The notes beneath the pieces are model-generated. The model was not told the DNA's origin. It made no database searches and saw only the letters and a program-made list of their open reading frames with translations. Below, in pieces: positions 1 to 5,887 of a stretch of DNA of 5,887 bases (positions are counted from its first letter, which is position 1; every line of letters begins with the position of its first letter). Origin of the DNA: an uncultured Saprospiraceae bacterium (GTDB taxonomy: Bacteria; Bacteroidota; Bacteroidia; Chitinophagales; Saprospiraceae); contig CALIQO010000075.1 of NCBI GenBank assembly GCA_938044055.1, forward strand, positions 1 through 5,887. Reading direction: 5' to 3'. The position numbers and the translations under genes are program-made.

Positions 1-21
1 TACATTTTTTATGAATAATAC

Positions 22-52
22 TTGACAGTTTCAATAGAAGATTTTAAGTTTG
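22..52 (+). promoter_or_regulatory. Bacteroidota-type promoter of the metY-metX unit
   Basis: A TTGACA at 22-27 supplies the TTG-type -33 element, and TAAGTTTG at 45-52 matches the Bacteroidota -7 consensus TAnnTTTG at every fixed position. The distance from TTG to TA is 20 nt, within the usual range for this phylum. Transcription would start around 57-60, so the riboswitch at 123 lies wholly inside the leader. The match is seen directly; that it is the active promoter is inferred from its position. Confidence 0.7.
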
Positions 53-65
53 AAGTATCATAACG

Positions 66-99
66 AATGAAATTTCATCACATCCTTTCGGATTTCATT
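66..99 (+). repeat. Inverted repeat / hairpin at the start of the metY leader
   Basis: AATGAAAT at 66-73 is the exact reverse complement of ATTTCATT at 92-99. Inside it, ATCC (82-85) and GGAT (90-93) can form an alternative small hairpin with a TTTC loop. The left arm also belongs to a perfect 10-bp palindrome, TGAAATTTCA (68-77). The element sits just downstream of the inferred transcription start, so it could be a 5' stabilising stem in the RNA or a DNA operator. The repeats are seen; no function can be assigned from the sequence. Confidence 0.4.
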
Positions 100-122
100 G
101 AAACAACATTCTTTATAAAGAT

Positions 123-248
123 GAGGTAAGAGATCGGGCTCTGCGACCCTCAGGCAACCTCCCTTAATGTAGGAAAGGTGCCAACTCCCTCCCAGTAATT
201 GGGGAATATAAATGAATGTGTCGTAGTCTTTTCTCCTTCTATTACCTC
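123..248 (+). ncRNA. SAM riboswitch aptamer (SAM-I clan, S-box type)
   Basis: This is a cis-acting RNA that binds S-adenosylmethionine and would reduce expression of the methionine genes below it. The visible core follows the S-box order. P1 is GAGGTAA (123-129) with TTACCTC (242-248), 7 Watson-Crick pairs. AGAG follows at 129-132. A short P2 pairs GGG (136-138) with CCC (147-149). GCAACC is at 154-159, and P3 pairs 157-160 with 176-179. The signature GGTGCCAACTCC is at 177-188, and P4 pairs CCCA (191-194) with TGGG (200-203). P2 looks too short for the canonical kink-turn, and about 37 nt separate P4 from the P1 3' strand, longer than usual. The exact subclass (SAM-I or a SAM-I/IV variant) is therefore uncertain. 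The location directly ahead of metY-metX supports the call. Confidence 0.85.
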
Positions 249-255
249 TCTTTAT

Positions 256-2683
<2,428 letters not shown>

Positions 2684-2756
2684 ATCAATAACACCCTTCA
2701 TAGGGAAGATTCTATATGTCAATGTATATATTACATCTTAGCTAACTACTAAAATT

Positions 2757-2797
2757 AATAAAGGGGAAAACAAAATAATTTTGTTTTCCCCTTTATT
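2757..2797. terminator. Bidirectional intrinsic terminator between convergent metX and the prohibitin gene
   Basis: The 19-nt arm at 2757-2775 is a perfect reverse complement of 2779-2797, with a 3-nt loop (TAA). The GGGG/CCCC block sits in the outer half of an otherwise A/T stem. Going right, the stem ends in a U-rich tract (TTTATTTTTAATTT, 2792-2805). Going left, the opposite strand gives CCCCTTTATTAATTTT. It therefore suits both metX on the + strand and the prohibitin gene on the - strand, whose stop is 20 nt away. Confidence 0.9.
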
Positions 2798-2816
2798 TTT
2801 AATTTCCTCAATTTGT

Positions 2817-3668
2817 TTAATTGTTCAAGATAAGAGGGAGTCCTCCTCCTTCACCACCTACAATTACTACCTTGCTATTAGGAGATTGAGCCAATTCTAG
2901 TGTAGCTTCTATACCCTTATCTTTTAAGATATTAGAGGTAAGTGATGCATTAAGAATTCTATTGGCATCAGCCTTAGCTTGTGCTTCAATGATCTTCCGC
3001 TCAGCTTCTTTTCTTTCTCTGTCTAGCTTAAAGTCAAACTGGAATGCAAGCTGTTCTTCCTCTAGTTTCTGTTCAATCGCAGCTTTTAGTTTTTCAGGTA
3101 ATTGCACAGACCTGATCAAGACTGCATCTAGCATCATATATTTTTTCTCGATGGCATCTCTAGTCTTGGTGAAGATCTCATCTTGGATAGCCTCTCTCTT
3201 GGTTGAGTATAATTCTTCTGGAAGATACTGGCCGATTACTTCCCTCGTTGCTGATCTGATCTCAGGCTTAATTATACTTCCGACATAATCTTTCCCTATT
3301 TCATTATGTAGATAACCGATCTTATTAGGCAGTGGACTAAAGCGATAAGAAAGTTCTACAGAAATGTTCAATCCATTTTTAGAAAGCACATCCATCTCAG
3401 CTACTTGTTCCTTGATTCTTACATCGTACATAATCATACTATTCCATGGTGCAACTACATGGAAACCTTGACCGTATATTTTTTCCTTATCAAGTCCTCC
3501 TCCGAATCGCTCGAATAAGACTCCTTTTACCCCGGGATCTATGGTTAAGAAGGTAGTATTGCTTAATATCATTAAGAGCATTATAGCAAGAAAAGCATAC
3601 AATCCTATCTTGAATACTTTAGGTGGTATCTGTGGAGCAGCTTTAGGAGGTTGTTGTGAAAATGACAT
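2817..3668 (-). CDS. Prohibitin-family (SPFH/Band 7) membrane protein
   Basis: This is an inner-membrane-anchored protein of the stomatin/prohibitin superfamily. Members form ring-shaped or cage-like oligomers, and many influence membrane proteases or lipid microdomains; the bacterial role is generally unclear. Starting at ATG 3668 gives 283 residues. A proline-rich tail (7-17) is followed by one membrane helix (about 20-36, IGLYAFLAIMLLMILSN). The SPFH domain runs from about 41 to 200 (TIDPGVKGVLFERFGG at its start). A charged helix rich in K, E and A (about 195-240) should form the coiled coil. The C-terminus has NSKVVIVGGEGGG, the form seen in prohibitins. A TTG 27 nt upstream is possible but adds an untypical MLLIEKHKY segment, so ATG is preferred. 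It lies 160 bp downstream of the response regulator on the same strand. I see no terminator and no clean TAnnTTTG promoter in that gap, so cotranscription is open. Confidence 0.88.
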   Translation of the reverse strand: MSFSQQPPKAAPQIPPKVFKIGLYAFLAIMLLMILSNTTFLTIDPGVKGVLFERFGGGLDKEKIYGQGFHVVAPWNSMIMYDVRIKEQVAEMDVLSKNGLNISVELSYRFSPLPNKIGYLHNEIGKDYVGSIIKPEIRSATREVIGQYLPEELYSTKREAIQDEIFTKTRDAIEKKYMMLDAVLIRSVQLPEKLKAAIEQKLEEEQLAFQFDFKLDRERKEAERKIIEAQAKADANRILNASLTSNILKDKGIEATLELAQSPNSKVVIVGGEGGGLPLILNN

Positions 3669-3828
3669 GTACTTGTGTTTTTCAATTAAAAGCAATAAGT
3701 TATATAAACCTCTGCTTTATGGTTAATAAATCTTCTTCTTCTATAACAAGATATAAATAAAATCATTCACAACTTTAGAGGAATTTTTTTCTTTTATCGA
3801 CCAGGAGTACATGAAACCAGATATACCT

Positions 3829-4509
3829 TCACTCTACGATAAAATGATACCCGATACTTTTTAAGGTAATAATCTGGACAGCAGCATCATCTGAGAATAT
3901 TTTTCTCAACTTCCTGATGTAAACATCTAGGGTTCTAGAGTTAAAAATCGAGTCATTGCCCCAGACAGTTTCAAGAATTAATTGTCGATCTATGCTCCCA
4001 TTAATATTCTGAGCGAAGAGTTTTACAATTTCGTTTTCTTTATGGGACAATTTCACCACTTTCTCTCCACAAGTAAGCGACAACTTTCCAGGGAAGAACA
4101 TAAACGACCCCAGTTCATAGCTACCATGCATTTTCTTTTCCTTCCCGACAGTAAGGTTGATTAGGTTCTCAACTCTGACAATCAATTCTTCCATAGAGAA
4201 AGGCTTCTTAAGGTAATCATTGCCACCTACTTTAAAGCCGGTAAGCAAGTCTTCTTGCTGATCTTTAGCGGTGAGAAATATGATAGGAATATCTGCATCA
4301 ATCCTTCTTATTTCTTGAGCAATGGTAAATCCATCTTTACCTGGAAGCATTACATCGAGTATGCATAAGTCGGGTTTAAAATTCTGAAATTCCCTTGCGG
4401 CAAATGTCCCATCCATCGTATGACAGATTTCATAGCCCCTTGTTTCTAGGCTTTCCTTAACAATCTTGGCTAAGAAGGGTTCGTCTTCTACGTACAGGAT
4501 CTTACTCAT
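3829..4509 (-). CDS. OmpR/PhoB-family two-component response regulator
   Basis: This is a DNA-binding response regulator of 226 residues, normal for the family. The receiver domain spans about 3-115, with acidic pocket E8-D9, phosphoacceptor D52 (ILDVMLPGKDG), switch threonine T80 (FLTAK) and conserved K102 (LKKPF). The winged-helix output domain spans about 130-225, with the recognition-helix region SRTLDVYIRKLRKIF (191-205) and the wing signature LKSIGYHF. The phosphodonor is expected to be the kinase encoded just upstream: this gene's ATG overlaps the kinase stop in an ATGA at 4506-4509, so translation is probably coupled. Architecture and gene order resemble the Bacteroides RprX/RprY pair, but I cannot establish orthology, so no symbol is given. 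The target genes cannot be read from the window. Confidence 0.94.
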   Translation of the reverse strand: MSKILYVEDEPFLAKIVKESLETRGYEICHTMDGTFAAREFQNFKPDLCILDVMLPGKDGFTIAQEIRRIDADIPIIFLTAKDQQEDLLTGFKVGGNDYLKKPFSMEELIVRVENLINLTVGKEKKMHGSYELGSFMFFPGKLSLTCGEKVVKLSHKENEIVKLFAQNINGSIDRQLILETVWGNDSIFNSRTLDVYIRKLRKIFSDDAAVQIITLKSIGYHFIVE

Positions 4510-5887
4510 AATGTGGGTAGGTTAATCATAAATGTAGTTCCGACACCTTGCTTGCTGCTCAGTTCTATTGTTCCGGCATGTGCCTCAATAACATCCTTGA
4601 CATAACTTAAACCTAAGCCATGTCCCTTAATGTTGTGGACGTTTCCAGAAGGCACTCTGAAAAATCGATCAAATATTTTCTCTTGGTATTCACTGGAAAT
4701 ACCTACGCCATTATCTGAGACCTCTAAGGAATACTTATCTGCATCGTGAACCAGTTTAATATCGATACGTGGCTCCCCACTTCCATACTTCAGTGCATTG
4801 TCTATAAGGTTATACACAACATTAGAAAGATGTATCTTATCAACGTTCAAGTAAGAAGCCTTCTCTGGAAGACTTAGATTAAGTCGCGCTTGAAATTTAT
4901 CCAACTGTAACTTCATAGAAGCACTGACTTCGCGCAACAACTGATTCACATCTGTTTTGTTTTTCTTAAGCAGAAGATCGCTGGCGTCCTGGTAAGAGGA
5001 CATCTTCAGTACTTTGTTAACAAGAATAGAAAGCCGGTTTAACTCATGCTTACTTATATCTAAGTATTCTTCCCGTTTTTGCTCATCCTCTAATGCACCG
5101 AAACTCTGTAGTGCTTCTATCGCTACACCTACAGTAGCAATCGGCGTTTTCAACTCATGGGTCATATTTCCTATAAAGTCAGATTTAAGTTTTGACAGTC
5201 TCACTTGGTTTTTCACATTTTTCATAAGAAGGTAAAACGTAATCCCTATTATACCCAGAAGCAATAACCCGAAGAGCATATTAGGAATAATCTCTCTAAA
5301 CAGATAGTTAGAATAACCATTAAATCTGATCAATTTAAAATCAGGAGAAAAAAAGCTGGGTTTTTCTACCATAAACTCAATCTCATTGATATCTAGAAGT
5401 GTAGAATCTTTACTATCTATGATTTCGAAACTTGTGGGCAAGCCCAGATTTTCAACCCTAGAGATAAACTCACGGCGCAGATCCGTATTTCTAATTTCAG
5501 GATCCTGCTGTGTAAATTCTATAACATTGAGATCTGTCTCTCCACCGTCTTGAAAGGTTACGGTAACTTGACTCTTTCCAGGTTGATTGAGAGAAGTATC
5601 GATTCTGAAGCTTTCCATCGGTTGATGAAGGGTATCACTTCTTACAATGGTTCTGACTTCAGGATGGATATGACCGACATGGTCTTCAAGAATTTCAGGT
5701 GATCCTATAGAATCACCACTGACCTGAAAGTCATAAAACCTTATCTCTCTGGATCCCATAGAATCTCCTTCTGGTTCATTTCTTATAAGTAAGGTGTCTC
5801 CTGATTCTGTAGTTGCCTGTCGTAAATAAGAATAAAATATACTATGAAAACGAATATAATGGCATATACAGATGTACGGCAAAATTC
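4506..5887 (-). CDS. Membrane sensor histidine kinase (HisKA-HATPase), 5' end cut by the window
   Basis: This is an inner-membrane sensor that autophosphorylates and passes phosphate to the adjacent response regulator. Residues are numbered from the TTG at 5882. There is an extracytoplasmic sensor region of roughly 180 residues (about 22-198) with no recognised domain. A membrane helix follows (about 199-220, PNMLFGLLLLGIIGITFYLLM). The HisKA domain has phosphoacceptor H242 (NMTHELKTPIA). The ATPase has N-box N358-N362 (NLIDNALKYG), G1 DNGVGI (390-395), F-box IFDRFFRV and G2 GHGLGL (420-425). All catalytic motifs are intact. The frame stays open to the window edge, so the TTG is not a trustworthy start and the true N-terminus is probably outside. 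The first expected membrane helix is not convincing in this frame, but a good one exists in another frame. The 3' end overlaps the regulator by 4 nt. Confidence 0.93.
   Translation of the reverse strand, partial: ILPYICICHYIRFHSIFYSYLRQATTESGDTLLIRNEPEGDSMGSREIRFYDFQVSGDSIGSPEILEDHVGHIHPEVRTIVRSDTLHQPMESFRIDTSLNQPGKSQVTVTFQDGGETDLNVIEFTQQDPEIRNTDLRREFISRVENLGLPTSFEIIDSKDSTLLDINEIEFMVEKPSFFSPDFKLIRFNGYSNYLFREIIPNMLFGLLLLGIIGITFYLLMKNVKNQVRLSKLKSDFIGNMTHELKTPIATVGVAIEALQSFGALEDEQKREEYLDISKHELNRLSILVNKVLKMSSYQDASDLLLKKNKTDVNQLLREVSASMKLQLDKFQARLNLSLPEKASYLNVDKIHLSNVVYNLIDNALKYGSGEPRIDIKLVHDADKYSLEVSDNGVGISSEYQEKIFDRFFRVPSGNVHNIKGHGLGLSYVKDVIEAHAGTIELSSKQGVGTTFMINLPTL
5783..5887 (-). other. Out-of-frame membrane-helix-coding segment at the kinase 5' end
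   Basis: Read leftward from 5887 in the frame whose codons start at 5887, 5884 and so on, the DNA encodes a helix-like run SVYAIIFVFIVYFILIYDRQ and stops at TAA (5783-5785). The core, V to Y (5822-5869), is 16 uncharged, mostly aliphatic or aromatic residues, with Arg on the N side and Asp-Arg after it. This is what the first membrane helix of the kinase should look like. The kinase frame over the same DNA gives a poorer peptide with Cys, His and Arg. Either the kinase gene carries a frameshift in about 5783-5822 (or the sequence misses a base there), or this is the tail of an upstream gene that overlaps the kinase. Confidence 0.4.

Noticed and set aside
2684..2756. Small hairpins (ATGTA with TACAT near 2722-2736; CCCT with AGGG near 2694-2705) after metX
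   Set aside because: The stems are only 4-5 bp in A/T-rich sequence, and the strong terminator just downstream already explains this region.
3669..3695. Upstream TTG start for the prohibitin gene
   Set aside because: It would add a 9-residue MLLIEKHKY segment ahead of a normal ATG (3668). The ATG gives the typical short cytoplasmic tail before the membrane helix.
3669..3828. Separate promoter for the prohibitin gene in the 160-bp gap
   Set aside because: The best candidate on the - strand, GTTG followed by TATATCTTG, misses the TAnnTTTG consensus and has short spacing. It is too weak to annotate. No terminator hairpin was seen there either.
5783..5887. Programmed -1 frameshift in the kinase
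   Set aside because: No slippery heptamer of the form X XXY YYZ was seen in the relevant frame. A simple indel or a separate upstream gene is more likely.
2817..5887. Kinase, regulator and prohibitin as a new three-gene membrane-stress system
   Set aside because: They are on the same strand, but the 160-bp gap has no overlap or shared site, and each family is widespread. Adjacency alone does not support a functional system.

Overview
The window is about 40% GC. The metY promoter has the Bacteroidota form (TTG, then TAnnTTTG), no gene start has an obvious Shine-Dalgarno, and all five proteins look like Bacteroidota families. I infer a member of the Bacteroidota, probably Flavobacteriia or Cytophagia; the sequence alone does not settle the genus.

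Left half, + strand (1-2797): a methionine-biosynthesis transcription unit. A promoter (22-52) drives a leader of about 270 nt that carries a SAM-I-clan riboswitch (123-248). This is followed by metY (O-acetylhomoserine sulfhydrylase, 327-1646) and metX (homoserine O-acetyltransferase, 1643-2683). The two genes overlap by 4 nt, and metX has no ATG start. Together they make homocysteine by direct sulfhydrylation: MetX acetylates homoserine and MetY replaces the acetate with sulfide. The riboswitch would shut both down when S-adenosylmethionine is plentiful. No classic intrinsic terminator is visible between the aptamer and metY. Instead, a strand just after the aptamer is complementary to an 11-nt repeat that flanks the metY start codon, which suggests control of translation initiation.

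Centre (2684-2816): a short convergent intergenic region with a 19-bp perfect hairpin. It has U-runs on both strands and serves as a shared bidirectional terminator for metX and the opposing gene.

Right half, - strand (2817-5887): in transcription order, a membrane sensor histidine kinase (cut by the right window edge), an OmpR-family response regulator overlapping it by 4 nt (ATGA), and after a 160-bp gap a prohibitin/SPFH membrane protein. Kinase and regulator are clearly a cognate two-component pair. The prohibitin may be read through from them, since I see no terminator in the gap, but a functional link is not shown.

The genes themselves are ordinary, and I do not see a new multi-gene system. 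The items most worth a second look are the riboswitch's extra 3' segment and its possible start-codon-masking platform, the non-ATG start of metX, and the kinase 5' end, where the membrane-helix-like peptide lies in a different reading frame from the rest of the protein.
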